Assembly: GCA_035943095.1 (NCBI GenBank)
Contig: DASZCN010000002.1
Coordinates: forward strand, 1-41,658
Origin: AG41 sp035943095
GTDB lineage: Bacteria > Gemmatimonadota > Gemmatimonadetes > Gemmatimonadales > GWC2-71-9
Reading direction: 5' to 3'
Length of the DNA: 41,658 nt
Numbering within the stretch: position 1 is the stretch's first letter; the number at the start of each line of letters is the position of its first letter. Shown one piece after another: positions 9,409-17,963 of the stretch. The position numbers and the translations under genes were made by a program. The notes beneath the pieces are model-generated. The model was given only the letters and a program-made list of their open reading frames with translations, made no database searches and was not told where the DNA came from.

Positions 9409-9645
9409 TTAGGCGTCGAAGTCCTCGACCTTGAGGTTGCCGGAACGGTCGGAGAGCACCTGCTTGACCTGGGCCTCGGCCGCCGTCAGCCGCTCCCGCG
9501 CTTCGCGCAGCCGCTCCACCCCTTCCTCGAACAACTTCAGCGCTTCGTCCAGATCGACGTTCACGTCCTGGCTCTCGAGCCGGCGCACGATCTCCTCCAG
9601 CCGGTCGAGCTGTTGCGCGAAGCTCAAGGGCGGGGGCTCACGCAT
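9409..9645 (-). CDS. xseB: Exodeoxyribonuclease VII small subunit
   Basis: 78 aa, typical of XseB. The family pattern is clear: SFAQQLDRLEEIVRRLES, then a helical LDEALKLFEEGVERLREAR segment. Several XseB subunits decorate the XseA nuclease, which degrades single-stranded DNA in both directions. The ATG overlaps the xseA stop by one base (TAATG), so translation is probably coupled. The stop TAA at 9409-9411 is directly followed by the C9 tract before the ispA coding region. Confidence 0.95.
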   Translation of the reverse strand: MREPPPLSFAQQLDRLEEIVRRLESQDVNVDLDEALKLFEEGVERLREARERLTAAEAQVKQVLSDRSGNLKVEDFDA

Positions 9646-10802
9646 TACGATGGCTCCGCGCGGGCCGCCACTTCACCGTCGGTGACCCGAAGGCGGAATG
9701 CGAGCCCGGCGGTGAACTGCGCTACGTGCTTCAGCACGCGTCCCCGCGGATCGCGCGCCACTGCGTAACCGCGGTCGAGAATCTTGAGCGGGGACAGTGC
9801 GTCGAGACGGCCCGCGAGGGTGGCGAGCTCATGCTCATGCCGCTCGAGCCGGCGCTCGAGCGTGCCGATGAGGCGGTCGAAGCCGCGCTCGAGCCGCTCC
9901 ACCATGCGACCCGACCGCCCACCGAGCGCGCGCGCGAGCCGGGCACCGAGTTGATCAAGCTCAACCAGTACGTCGCCGCGGTCGGGCGTGGCCGATTCCG
10001 CAGCGGCGGAGGGCGTCGGCGCGCGCAGGTCGGCGACCAGGTCACACAGGGTCACGTCGGTCTCGTGACCGACCGCCGACACGACCGGCATCGGCAGCGC
10101 CGCTACCGCGCGGGCCACGCGCTCGTGGTTGAACGTCCAGAGATCCTCGCGTGACCCGCCACCGCGCCCGATAATCACGAGATCGAGCCCGTCGAGTCTG
10201 CACACGATCCCGAGGGCGGCGCAGATCTCATCCTCCGCCCCGTCCCCTTGCACGCGGGTCGGGACGACGAGTAGCTCCGCCACCGGCCAGCGGCGTCCCG
10301 CCACGGCGATGATGTCCCGCAGGGCCGCTCCATCGGGACTCGTGACCACGGCGATGCGGCGGGGATAGGGCGGGAGCGGCCGCTTCCGGGCCGGATCGAG
10401 CAGCCCATCCTTCGCGAGCGCCGCTTTCGCTTTCTCGAAGGCGAGCTGCCACAGCCCGCCCGCTTCGGTAGAGAGGAGATCGACCACGGTGAGGCGAAAC
10501 TCGCCCTTCTCTTCCCACACGGTGGGCCGGGCAAACACGAAGGCCTGCAGCCCGTCCGCCGGCGCCGTAGGCAGTCTCCGATTGTCCTTCTGGAACATCA
10601 CGCAGCGGATCTGGGCGCCGCGGTCCCGCAAAGTGAAGTACCAGTGACCGCTCTGCCACGCCTTGAAGCCGGAGATTTCGCCGCGCACCCACAGCGGCGC
10701 CAGCCCGGCCTCCACGACCGCGCGGGCGCGGCGGGTCACCTGCGTGACCGTCCATGCGCCCTCGGGCGAGACTGCGGTGAAGAGGTCTAGGCCTGGGCCC
10801 AC
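9645..10802 (-). CDS. xseA: Exodeoxyribonuclease VII large subunit
   Basis: 385 aa from a GTG at 10802; a frame extending further upstream is just an antisense-like run through folD. The N-terminal OB fold holds VRGEISGFKAWQSGHWYF near residue 40. The nuclease domain follows, with VVTSPDGAALRDI, GRGGGSREDLW and SAVGHETDVTLCDLVAD containing conserved ExoVII residues. A C-terminal coiled coil precedes the final strand region. XseA acts with XseB on single-stranded DNA in repair. The start overlaps folD by 16 nt. The protein is slightly shorter than the E. coli form, with a trimmed coiled coil. Confidence 0.95.
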   Translation of the reverse strand: MGPGLDLFTAVSPEGAWTVTQVTRRARAVVEAGLAPLWVRGEISGFKAWQSGHWYFTLRDRGAQIRCVMFQKDNRRLPTAPADGLQAFVFARPTVWEEKGEFRLTVVDLLSTEAGGLWQLAFEKAKAALAKDGLLDPARKRPLPPYPRRIAVVTSPDGAALRDIIAVAGRRWPVAELLVVPTRVQGDGAEDEICAALGIVCRLDGLDLVIIGRGGGSREDLWTFNHERVARAVAALPMPVVSAVGHETDVTLCDLVADLRAPTPSAAAESATPDRGDVLVELDQLGARLARALGGRSGRMVERLERGFDRLIGTLERRLERHEHELATLAGRLDALSPLKILDRGYAVARDPRGRVLKHVAQFTAGLAFRLRVTDGEVAARAEPS

Positions 10803-11674
10803 TGGCGTGCCGCCTGGACGGTGTTGTAGAGCAGCATGGTGATGGTCATCGGACCGACACCGCCGGGGACCGGTGTGATCGCCCCTGCCACGAGCTCGGC
10901 TTCGGCGAACCTGACGTCGCCCACGAGACGGTAGCCCTGTTTGGCGGTGGGATCGTCGACCCGATTGGTGCCGACGTCGACCACGACCGCGCCAGGCTTG
11001 ATCATGTCCCCGGTGACGAACTCCGGCTTGCCCATCGCCACGATCAGGATATCGGCGAGCCGGGTGACCGACTTGATCTCGCGCGTACGCGAGTGGCACA
11101 CCGTGACCGTCGCATTGCCTCCGGGTCCATCTTGCAGGAGTAACGCCGCCATCGGCCGTCCGACGATGTTGGAGCGGCCCACGATCACCGCGTGCCGGCC
11201 CGTCGTATCCACCCCGCTCCGCAACAACAGCTGCTGGACGCCGTACGGCGTCGCGGGACGGAACCCGGTGGGATCACCGATCGACACCTTGCCCACGTTC
11301 TCAGGGTGGAACCCATCCACGTCCTTGGCGGGAGCCACTCGCCGCAGCACGCGTTGCGAGTCGATCTGCTTGGGAAGCGGCAGCTGGATCAGGATGCCAT
11401 GGATTTTCGGGTCGGCGTTGAGCCGATCGATGAGGGCCAGCAGCTCGGCCTCACTGGTCTCCTGTGGGAGTCGAATAGTCTCATGGTGCAGCCCGGCTTC
11501 TTCGCAGGCCTTGCCCTTCATGCGCACGTAGGTCGCCGACGCCGGGTTGTTCCCGACGAGAACCGCCGCGAGGCCCGGCCGGACGCCCCGCGCCGCCAGG
11601 GCCCGGATCTCACTCGTGAGCTCCGCCCGCATCGCGCCCCCGATGGCGGTGCCATCGATCAGCCTAGCGGGCAA
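10787..11674 (-). CDS. folD: Bifunctional methylenetetrahydrofolate dehydrogenase/cyclohydrolase
   Basis: 295 aa, family-typical. It interconverts 5,10-methylene-THF, methenyl-THF and 10-formyl-THF using NADP. Motifs are SATYVRMKGKACEEAG (catalytic Tyr and Lys), QLPLPKQID, DVDGFHPENVGK, GRSNIVGRPMA (nucleotide binding) and the C-terminal PGGVGPMTITMLL. The start codon appears to be TTG at 11674, overlapping the RNase Y stop by 11 nt; no better start aligns with the family N-terminus (ARLIDG). The folD-xseA-xseB-ispA-dxs gene order is a known conserved arrangement in several phyla. Confidence 0.95.
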   Translation of the reverse strand: MPARLIDGTAIGGAMRAELTSEIRALAARGVRPGLAAVLVGNNPASATYVRMKGKACEEAGLHHETIRLPQETSEAELLALIDRLNADPKIHGILIQLPLPKQIDSQRVLRRVAPAKDVDGFHPENVGKVSIGDPTGFRPATPYGVQQLLLRSGVDTTGRHAVIVGRSNIVGRPMAALLLQDGPGGNATVTVCHSRTREIKSVTRLADILIVAMGKPEFVTGDMIKPGAVVVDVGTNRVDDPTAKQGYRLVGDVRFAEAELVAGAITPVPGGVGPMTITMLLYNTVQAARQWAQA

Positions 11675-13178
11675 AGTCCACCGCGCGCGTCTCGCGGATC
11701 ACCACGACCTTGATCTGTCCTGGGTACTGGAGGTCGCGCTCGATCTTGCGCGCGATTTGCTCAGAAAGCTCGCTCGCCTTGCCGTCGTCGATGGCGTTGG
11801 GCGTCACGACCACCCGGACCTCTCTCCCGGCCTGGATCGCGAACACCTTTTCCACGCCCGCGAACTCGGCGGCGATCTGCTCGAGCTGGGTGAGCCGCTT
11901 GACGTAGGTCTCAAACGCCTCGCGCCGCGCACCCGGACGCGACCCCGAGACGGAGTCGGCGGCCTGCACGATCACGCTGATCGGGCTGTCGTGCGCCACG
12001 TCGTCGTGATGCGCGGCGATACAGTTGACGACCGTCGGGTGCTCACCGTACTTGGTGGCGACCTCGACCCCCAATTCCACGTGGGTGCCGTCGTGCTCGT
12101 GCGTCAGCACCTTGCCGATATCGTGCAGGAGCGCCCCGCGCTTGGTGAGCTGGGTGTCGAGCTTGAGCTCGGCCGCGATGATGCCCGCGAGCCAGGCGAC
12201 TTCCTTCGAGTGCTCGAGGATGTTCTGCCCATACGACGTCCGATAGCGCATGCGGCCGACGAGCTTCACCAGCTCCGGGTGCATCCCCTTGATGCCCGTT
12301 TCGTAGACGGCCTGCTCTCCCGCCTCGACGATCGACGCGTCGACCTCCCCACGCGCCTTTTCGACCACTTCCTCGATGCGCCCCGGGTGAATACGCCCGT
12401 CGCTGATGAGTCGTTCGAGCGCGAGCCGACCCACCTCACGACGCACCGGGTCGAAGCACGAGACGACGACGGTATCGGGTGTGTCGTCGATGATGACATC
12501 GACACCGGTGGCGGCCTCGAACGCTCGGATATTCCTGCCCTCGCGCCCGATGATGCGGCCTTTCATTTCGTCGGACGGGAGGGCGACGGCCGACACGGTC
12601 GATTCGGCCGTGGCCTCGGGCGCGAGCCGCTGAATGGCGAAGGCGAGGATCTTCTTCGCTTCCTTGTCCGCTCCCTTGCGCGCCTGCTCCTTCAGGTCGC
12701 GCGCGAGGGCCGCGGCCTCGTTGCGCGCTTCATCCTCCAGGCGCCGCCGCAGCTCCTGCTTCGCTTCCTCTGCGGTGAGACCGGCGATCTGCTCGAGCCG
12801 CGCGCGCGCCGCGAGCTCCGTCGCGCCGAGTACGCGCTCACGCTCGGCGAGGGCGTGCCCACGACCGTCGAGGGCGCGTTCGCGCTCGTCGAGACCGTTG
12901 CGGCGCTGCTCCAGCGCCTGCTCGCGCCGCTCGCTGTCGCGGCGCCGCTGCGTAGCATCCTCCTCGAAGGCCTCGCGCGCCCGGATTAGCTCTTCCTTGG
13001 CCGCGAGCACCACGCGCTGGCGAGCGTCGGCGAGCAGCCGTTCGCTTTCTGCCGCCGCTGCCCGGGCCGCGGCCTCCGCGGCACGCCGTTCCACTCGCCG
13101 ACCTACGACATAGAACGCGAGCCCCGCGGCCAGACCACCGCCCGCAAGGGCCCAGAGAAGTGCCAGCCAGTTCCCCAT
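11664..13178 (-). CDS. rny: Ribonuclease Y
   Basis: 504 aa from the ATG at 13178, which has TGGAG nine bases upstream; a GTG six codons earlier is less likely. RNase Y is a membrane-anchored endoribonuclease that initiates mRNA decay. There is one N-terminal transmembrane helix (NWLALLWALAGGGLAAGLAFY), then a long charged coiled coil (about residues 30-200). A KH domain with KGRIIGREGRNIRAFE follows. The HD domain carries catalytic HD at about 352-353 (ALLHDIGKVLTHE). All expected parts are present. Downstream folD overlaps it; upstream is zapA, 49 nt away. Confidence 0.96.
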   Translation of the reverse strand: MGNWLALLWALAGGGLAAGLAFYVVGRRVERRAAEAAARAAAAESERLLADARQRVVLAAKEELIRAREAFEEDATQRRRDSERREQALEQRRNGLDERERALDGRGHALAERERVLGATELAARARLEQIAGLTAEEAKQELRRRLEDEARNEAAALARDLKEQARKGADKEAKKILAFAIQRLAPEATAESTVSAVALPSDEMKGRIIGREGRNIRAFEAATGVDVIIDDTPDTVVVSCFDPVRREVGRLALERLISDGRIHPGRIEEVVEKARGEVDASIVEAGEQAVYETGIKGMHPELVKLVGRMRYRTSYGQNILEHSKEVAWLAGIIAAELKLDTQLTKRGALLHDIGKVLTHEHDGTHVELGVEVATKYGEHPTVVNCIAAHHDDVAHDSPISVIVQAADSVSGSRPGARREAFETYVKRLTQLEQIAAEFAGVEKVFAIQAGREVRVVVTPNAIDDGKASELSEQIARKIERDLQYPGQIKVVVIRETRAVDFAR

Positions 13179-13227
13179 AGGATCTATCTCCAGCACGCCC
13201 CGCCGGAAGCGGAGCGAGAATTCTTGC

Positions 13228-13539
13228 CTACGCCTGGCCTACGACCGCTTTCCGCTTGCCAGGTGGTAAGAGCTTGGTCAGGTCGTCGGCGAGCGCCGCC
13301 AGCCGCGCCGCGACTTCCCGTTCGCCCTTCTTCGCCTGGAACAGCTCGTTGGTGATGTCCAGCGCCGCGAGGATAGCGGCCTTGTGCGTTTCTACGATGG
13401 GTCCCTGCGAGAGCACCTTTTTCAACGCCTGGTCGACGTATGCCGCGACCTCGCGGGTGTATTCCGGGGGCAGGTCGGACCGCACGGTGTATTCCTCGCC
13501 CCCGATCATGACCTTCACCGCATGCTTCTTGGTGCTCAC
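13228..13539 (-). CDS. zapA: Cell division protein ZapA
   Basis: 103 aa from the GTG at 13539. ZapA is a small FtsZ-ring stabiliser. The pattern matches the family: VKVMIGGEEYTVRSD at the N-terminus, then YVDQALKKVLSQ, THKAAILAALDITNELFQ and a C-terminal heptad-rich helix. The start lies in a GTGA overlap with the stop of the upstream coiled-coil gene. Its place after pheT and before rny is seen in other bacteria. An upstream in-frame extension contains only Arg/Gly-rich translation of the neighbouring gene and was rejected. Confidence 0.9.
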   Translation of the reverse strand: MSTKKHAVKVMIGGEEYTVRSDLPPEYTREVAAYVDQALKKVLSQGPIVETHKAAILAALDITNELFQAKKGEREVAARLAALADDLTKLLPPGKRKAVVGQA

Positions 13540-13898
13540 CGGGCCCCTCCTCCACCGGCCGCTCCCGGCGAGCCACCGGTGGCGCCCCCGATCGACGAAG
13601 TGGCCGCCCCTCCTCGCCCACCGCCACCCCCAGCCGTCTCTCGCGCCTGCTCTTCCAGGAAGGTGAGCCGCGAGAGCAAGTCGTGCACCCGCGTCCGCGC
13701 CGCCTCGACCCGCTGCTTGAGCGTCTTGTTCTCCTGCTCCAGGTCGGCGACGCGGCCTCGCGTCTCCGGGTCCAACTTCGCGACGGGTCCACGCCCGCCG
13801 CTTTCCTTCAGCTCGGCTTCGGCCTTGACGGCACGCGCGCGCCACAAGGCCAGCTCGTCCGCCACATGGCGGAGGATCGTCTCGAGCTGGTCCAGCAC
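13536..13898 (-). CDS. Small coiled-coil protein with Gly/Ala-rich tail (possible division-associated protein)
   Basis: About 120 aa if it starts at the GTG at 13898 (VLDQLETILRHVADEL), which follows a GGAGAGAGG Shine-Dalgarno-like stretch. An ATG at 13931 is also in frame but would lie inside the pheT 3' end. The body is heptad-rich coiled coil (about residues 1-90), with ADLEQENKTLKQRVEAARTR and LLSRLTFLEEQ. The last about 30 residues are almost only Gly, Ala, Ser and Arg (GGGGGRGG, GGATGGSPGAAGGGGAR). I cannot name a family. Direct GTGA coupling to zapA suggests a ZapB-like or ZapA-partner role, which is inference from context only. Confidence 0.7.
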   Translation of the reverse strand: MLDQLETILRHVADELALWRARAVKAEAELKESGGRGPVAKLDPETRGRVADLEQENKTLKQRVEAARTRVHDLLSRLTFLEEQARETAGGGGGRGGAATSSIGGATGGSPGAAGGGGAR

Positions 13899-13905
13899 TG
13901 GTGCA

Positions 13906-16314
13906 TCAGACCTCTCTCCGTCGTACGCCAAGCTCTGCCTCCAGCGCCGTCAGGCCGCGCTTCTCCAACGCGTCCACATCCTGCTCCCGCAACGTCCGGC
14001 TTGGATCGCGGTACGTGCAATGCCAAGCCACGCTCCGATGCCCGGCTAGGACGCCCGGGCCCCGGTATTCGTCGAACACCTCGAGCCGCTCGAGCAATGG
14101 GCCGATCCCCTGCCGCAGCACGTCGGCGACCTGACCGGCCGTGACGCCTTCCGGCAGAACGAGGGCCAAGTCACGCTCGACCGGCGGCTGCACGGGCAGC
14201 GGCCGATAGGTCACCGGCGACCGCTCGCCCACCGACAGGCGCACTTCGAACCCGTAGAGCGGCCGCGCCCACGGCGGTGCGTCCGCTTCGAGCGGGCCGC
14301 ACCACCCTACGACCTCCCCTCCCCGCTGCACCGCTTCCCAGGCTACCACCCCACCCGTAGCGGGTCTCACGTCGCAAGAAGGGGCGGCCACGGCTACCGC
14401 TAACTCAAAGTGGTACTTCAGGTCCCATATGTCCATATCAGGTACTTTCGCACCCTCCGACCAGTGCGGTGGCCGGCGGGCTCCCGTGAGAACCCCGGCG
14501 ACGGAGGTCCACTCCTCCGGCCGAGAATCGCTCCCCGCAATGGGCATCCGAAAGACCGTTCCCACCTCGAAGAGGCGGATGTCCCGGTTCCGATTGGACC
14601 AGTTGTATTCCACCCGCCGGATCAGACCGGGCAGGAGCCGCCGACGGAGGTGCGCTTCCTCCGCGGACAGGGGATTCCGAATGGCCACGGACTCGTGCCC
14701 GTCCGGAGGGCCGAGTGGCAAGGTGCGAGCCTCGAGGAGGCCGGCGCGCGCCAGCCGGTCGCGCACGCGCGCCCGCGCCTGTTCCTCGGGCGCATCGGGT
14801 ACCGTTCCCGGCCGGTACGGCCCTAGCTCGTCGGGGAACGTGTTGTACCCTTTGAGCCGTGCAACTTCTTCGACGAGGTCGACCTCACGGGTCACGTCGG
14901 GCCGCCAGCCAGGGATCTGCACCGCCAGACGGGCATCTTTCGGCGCGATGAAGAAGCCGACCGAGCCGAGCAATTGCTCGATCTCGGCGCGCTCGATCGC
15001 CGTCCCCAACAGTCGGGTGACGCGCTCGGGTCGCAGGAAGGTCGTTCGCTCCTGCTGGGGCTCGGGCCACAAATCGAGGACCGGCTCCCGCTGCTCTCCG
15101 CCCGCGACGGCGACGATCAGCTCGACGGTGCGACGCACGGCGTCGGGCATGCCGAGCATGTCGATGCCGCGCTCGAACCGATAGCTCGATTCGCTCGACA
15201 GTCCCAAGGCGCGCCTCGTCCGCCGAATCCGCGTCGGCTGGAAGTACGCGCACTCGAGCACCACGTCCTTGGTGTCGCCCGAGACCTCCGATTCGGCGCT
15301 CCCCATGACCCCGGCGATGATCGTGGGCCGTTCGGCGTCGCAGATCGCCGTCATGTCGGCCGTCAACGTGCGCGTCACGCCATCGAGTGTGACGATCCTT
15401 TCGCCTGGCCGTGCCCGCCGGACGACGACCGCCGGCCCCCGGAGCCGGGCGAGATCGAAGGCGTGCAATGGCTGGTTCAGCTCCAAGAGGATGTAATTCG
15501 TCGCATCCACTACGTTGTTGATCGAGCGTTGGCCAACGGCCGTCAACCGCTCGACCAGCCAGGCAGGACTCGGTCCGACCCGGACGCCCCTGATCACGGC
15601 GATCATGTAGCGAGGGGCGCCTTCGGGATCCTCGAGGCGGACCCGCACCCCATCCACCGTCCCCTCCCCGGCGGTCTGGCGGACGGGCGGTCGGTCGATC
15701 AGTCTACCTGACCGCCTGACCGCCTGACCGCCGGGGATTTCCGGGAGCTTCACGGGCGCGCCGAGCCAGGCACCCAGCTCGCGGGCAACGCCCTTGTGGC
15801 ACAACAGGTCAGGCCTGTTGGCGGGCACGTCGATCACGATTTGGTGATCGGCGATCCCCATCGCATCGATGAACCGTGTGCCCGGGGCGGCGGCGGTCTC
15901 GAGCTCGAGGATGCCCGAATGGTCCGCGCCCATGCCGAGCTCTTTGGCGGAGCACAGCATCCCGTTGGACTCGACGCCGCGGATCTTCTTGCGCTCGAGC
16001 TTCAAGCCGCCCGGCAGGACGGCGCCGACAGGGGCGTAGGGGTAAACCTTGTCCGCCTGCACGTTCGGGGCGCCGCACACGACTTCCACCGGTGCCGCAC
16101 CGCCGCCCGCATCCACGAGACAGACCGAAAGCCGGTCCGCATCTGGATGCTTCTTCACCTCGAGCACACGGGCAATCAAGACGTCGCCCAGGTCCTGGTG
16201 GAGCGGCACGACCGCGTCCACGGGGGCGGCGTGCAACGTGAGTCGCTCGGCGGCGTCTCGGGCGTCGATGGGCCGGCCGAGGAGCGCCTCCAGCCAGCGC
16301 CGCGAGACGATCAT
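13906..16314 (-). CDS. pheT: Phenylalanine--tRNA ligase beta subunit
   Basis: 802 aa, normal for bacterial PheT. With PheS it charges tRNA-Phe as an alpha2beta2 enzyme. Domains in order: N-terminal segment, tRNA-binding EMAP-like domain (about 40-150, with HPDADRLSVCLVD and SNGMLCSAKELG), B3/B4 editing module, B5 domain, core, and a C-terminal FDX-ACB anticodon domain ending near LGVRRREV. The ATG overlaps the pheS stop (ATGA). Between the tRNA-binding and B3/B4 parts there is a low-complexity stretch (QAVRRSGRLIDRPP, residues about 190-203). It is produced by a TGACCGCC triplet repeat and looks like an insertion. Confidence 0.97.
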   Translation of the reverse strand: MIVSRRWLEALLGRPIDARDAAERLTLHAAPVDAVVPLHQDLGDVLIARVLEVKKHPDADRLSVCLVDAGGGAAPVEVVCGAPNVQADKVYPYAPVGAVLPGGLKLERKKIRGVESNGMLCSAKELGMGADHSGILELETAAAPGTRFIDAMGIADHQIVIDVPANRPDLLCHKGVARELGAWLGAPVKLPEIPGGQAVRRSGRLIDRPPVRQTAGEGTVDGVRVRLEDPEGAPRYMIAVIRGVRVGPSPAWLVERLTAVGQRSINNVVDATNYILLELNQPLHAFDLARLRGPAVVVRRARPGERIVTLDGVTRTLTADMTAICDAERPTIIAGVMGSAESEVSGDTKDVVLECAYFQPTRIRRTRRALGLSSESSYRFERGIDMLGMPDAVRRTVELIVAVAGGEQREPVLDLWPEPQQERTTFLRPERVTRLLGTAIERAEIEQLLGSVGFFIAPKDARLAVQIPGWRPDVTREVDLVEEVARLKGYNTFPDELGPYRPGTVPDAPEEQARARVRDRLARAGLLEARTLPLGPPDGHESVAIRNPLSAEEAHLRRRLLPGLIRRVEYNWSNRNRDIRLFEVGTVFRMPIAGSDSRPEEWTSVAGVLTGARRPPHWSEGAKVPDMDIWDLKYHFELAVAVAAPSCDVRPATGGVVAWEAVQRGGEVVGWCGPLEADAPPWARPLYGFEVRLSVGERSPVTYRPLPVQPPVERDLALVLPEGVTAGQVADVLRQGIGPLLERLEVFDEYRGPGVLAGHRSVAWHCTYRDPSRTLREQDVDALEKRGLTALEAELGVRRREV
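15707..15733 (+). repeat. Tandem CCTGACCG(C) repeat inside pheT
   Basis: Three consecutive CCTGACCGC units. Read on the coding strand they give GGQAVRRSGR, with no clear counterpart in standard PheT. It is the same style of short tandem DNA word as the other repeats in this window, but I see only one copy here. Confidence 0.7.
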
Positions 16315-17339
16315 CGAGCGCCTCCCCCAAACTGCGCGAGGAACCGGACGTCGCTTTCGTACAGCATCCGAATATCCGGAATTGCGTGGCGGCTCATCGC
16401 GATCCGCGCCGGCCCCATCCCCCACGCGAAGCCGCTGTAGCGCTCGCTGTCCACACCGCAGTTCTCGAGCACGGCGGGGTGCACCATGCCGGAGCCAAGG
16501 ATCTCCATCCAGCCGGTCTGCTTGCAGGTCGGACAGCCCGATCCCCGGCAGATCTGGCACTGGACATCCATCTCGGCCGACGGCTCCGTGAACGGGAAGA
16601 ACGAGGGCCGGAAGCGCACCCGGGTGTCCGCGGTGAAGAACCTCCGCGCGAACGCGGCGAGCGTCGCCTTGAAATCCACGAACGTGATCCCTTCGTCGAC
16701 CGCCAACCCTTCGATCTGCTCGAAGACCGGTGAATGCGAGGCATCGAACGGGTCGCGCCGGTAAGCCTGGCCGGGAATCACGACGCGGATCGGAGGCCGA
16801 TACCGCTCGAGGGTGCGGATCTGTACCGGGGACGTGTGGGTCCGGAGCAGCAGGTCCCCGTCTAGGTAGAACGAGTCCTGGGCGTCGAGTGCCGGGTGAT
16901 CCTTCGGGAAGTTGAGCGCGTAGAAGTTGTAGCGCTCGGTCTCGATCTCGGGGCCGACCGCGCGCGTGAAGCCGAGCTCGTGGAAGATCTCGCAGATTTC
17001 GTCGACTACCTGCGTGACCAGGTGCAGCCCGCCCTGCCACGACGGCCGGCCGGGCATGGTGAGGTCGACGTCGGAGACGCCCGTGGTGGCGCGTTTCAGG
17101 TCGCGCTCGCGGGCCGCGAACGCGGCCTCGAATTCCCGCTTCAGCGCATTCGCGGCGGTGCCCACCTCCTTGCGGGAGGCGGGGTCGAGCTTCGGGACGC
17201 GGGCGAGGATTTGGGTGAGGGCGCCGGCCTTGCGCCCCAGGATCTCCGTCTTGAGATCCGCGAGCCGGCGCTCATCCGCCTGCGGAATCTCTGTTAGACG
17301 CTCCCGCAGCTCGGCCGTGGCTGCCAGGAGGTCGCGCAT
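16311..17339 (-). CDS. pheS: Phenylalanine--tRNA ligase alpha subunit
   Basis: 342 aa, normal length. Class II synthetase catalytic subunit. An N-terminal coiled-coil arm (residues about 1-90) precedes the catalytic domain with LTMPGRPSWQGGLHL, HPALDAQDSFYL, LLRTHTSPVQIR (motif 2 region), HSPVFEQIEGL and SGFAWGMGPARIAM (motif 3). It contains a four-Cys knuckle, CQICRGSGCPTC, before GWMEILGSGMVHP. This variant is known from many bacteria and is absent in E. coli. The gene follows rplT by 2 nt, so infC-rpmI-rplT-pheS-pheT is a single translation-related operon, as in E. coli. Confidence 0.97.
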   Translation of the reverse strand: MRDLLAATAELRERLTEIPQADERRLADLKTEILGRKAGALTQILARVPKLDPASRKEVGTAANALKREFEAAFAARERDLKRATTGVSDVDLTMPGRPSWQGGLHLVTQVVDEICEIFHELGFTRAVGPEIETERYNFYALNFPKDHPALDAQDSFYLDGDLLLRTHTSPVQIRTLERYRPPIRVVIPGQAYRRDPFDASHSPVFEQIEGLAVDEGITFVDFKATLAAFARRFFTADTRVRFRPSFFPFTEPSAEMDVQCQICRGSGCPTCKQTGWMEILGSGMVHPAVLENCGVDSERYSGFAWGMGPARIAMSRHAIPDIRMLYESDVRFLAQFGGGAR

Positions 17340-17341
17340 GG

Positions 17342-17695
17342 TCAGAGGGCCTGCTTGGCGACCTCCGCGAGCTGCTCGAACGCCGCCGGATCGCGGACCG
17401 CGAGATCAGCGAGCACTTTGCGGTTGATCTCAACGCCGGCGCGCCGCAGCCCGTTCATGAGGCGGCTGTAGGACAGCTGGTTGAGGCGCGCGGCCGCGTT
17501 GATGCGCGTGATCCAGAGCCGGCGGAAGTCGCCTTTCTTACGGCGCCGGTCGCGGTACGCGTACTTCTGCGCGCGCTCGACCGATTCCTTCGCCGCCTTC
17601 CACAGCTTGGAGCGTCCGCCAAAGTAGCCCTTGGCGAGCTTCATGATCTTGTTCTTGCGCTTCAGGCGCGCGACGTTGCTCTTGACGCGAGGCAT
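17342..17695 (-). CDS. rplT: 50S ribosomal protein L20
   Basis: 117 aa, exact family length. It is basic and starts MPRVKSNVARLKRKNKIMK, with RRLWITRINAAAR and the C-terminal globular part AEVAKQAL. L20 is an early assembly protein that binds 23S rRNA. In E. coli and Bacillus it represses its own operon by binding the mRNA. That matters here because an intrinsic terminator and two hairpins lie in the infC leader and in the infC-rpmI gap. Confidence 0.97.
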   Translation of the reverse strand: MPRVKSNVARLKRKNKIMKLAKGYFGGRSKLWKAAKESVERAQKYAYRDRRRKKGDFRRLWITRINAAARLNQLSYSRLMNGLRRAGVEINRKVLADLAVRDPAAFEQLAEVAKQAL

Positions 17696-17705
17696 GGGTG
17701 GCTCC

Positions 17706-17900
17706 TTACGCCATCAGCAGCCGCTTGAGGCGTCGTTCGTCGGCATGCGACACCAAGGTGGCCTTGCGCAGGTGGCGCTTCCGCTTGGCGTGCTTCCGGG
17801 TGAGCAAGTGGCTCTTATACGCGCGATGGCGACGCAGCCGGCCCGTGCCCGTCAGCCGGACGCGCTTGCGGAGGGCGCGCTTCGATTTCTGTTTTGGCAT
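17706..17900 (-). CDS. rpmI: 50S ribosomal protein L35
   Basis: 64 aa, family-typical and very basic. It starts MPKQKSKRALRKRVRLTGTG and includes HRAYKSHLLTRKHAKRKRHL, the conserved L35 core. It lies 10 nt before rplT. A GAGGA Shine-Dalgarno element lies at 17905-17909, just downstream of a long hairpin (17916-17959), so access to this start could depend on local RNA folding. Confidence 0.96.
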   Translation of the reverse strand: MPKQKSKRALRKRVRLTGTGRLRRHRAYKSHLLTRKHAKRKRHLRKATLVSHADERRLKRLLMA

Positions 17901-17915
17901 CGTAGTCCTCAGTTC

Positions 17916-17959
17916 TCAGTCGTCGATCATCAGTCAGACAACTGATGACTGACGACTGA
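17916..17959 (-). promoter_or_regulatory. Long hairpin between infC and rpmI
   Basis: Two 19-nt arms (17916-17934 and 17941-17959) are complementary except for two positions, with a 6-nt loop. It lies six bases 5' of the rpmI Shine-Dalgarno element on the mRNA. No U-run follows, so it is not a terminator. In E. coli the L20 translational operator lies at the same infC/rpmI junction; whether this structure serves that role is inference. The arms are built from GACTGA/GACGA words that recur at 18561-18580. Confidence 0.6.
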
Positions 17960-17963
17960 TGAC

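Noticed and set aside
10803..11099. N-terminal extension of XseA upstream of the GTG at 10802
   Set aside because: This stretch is folD coding sequence read in another frame; it is Arg/His-rich and unlike any ExoVII N-terminus.
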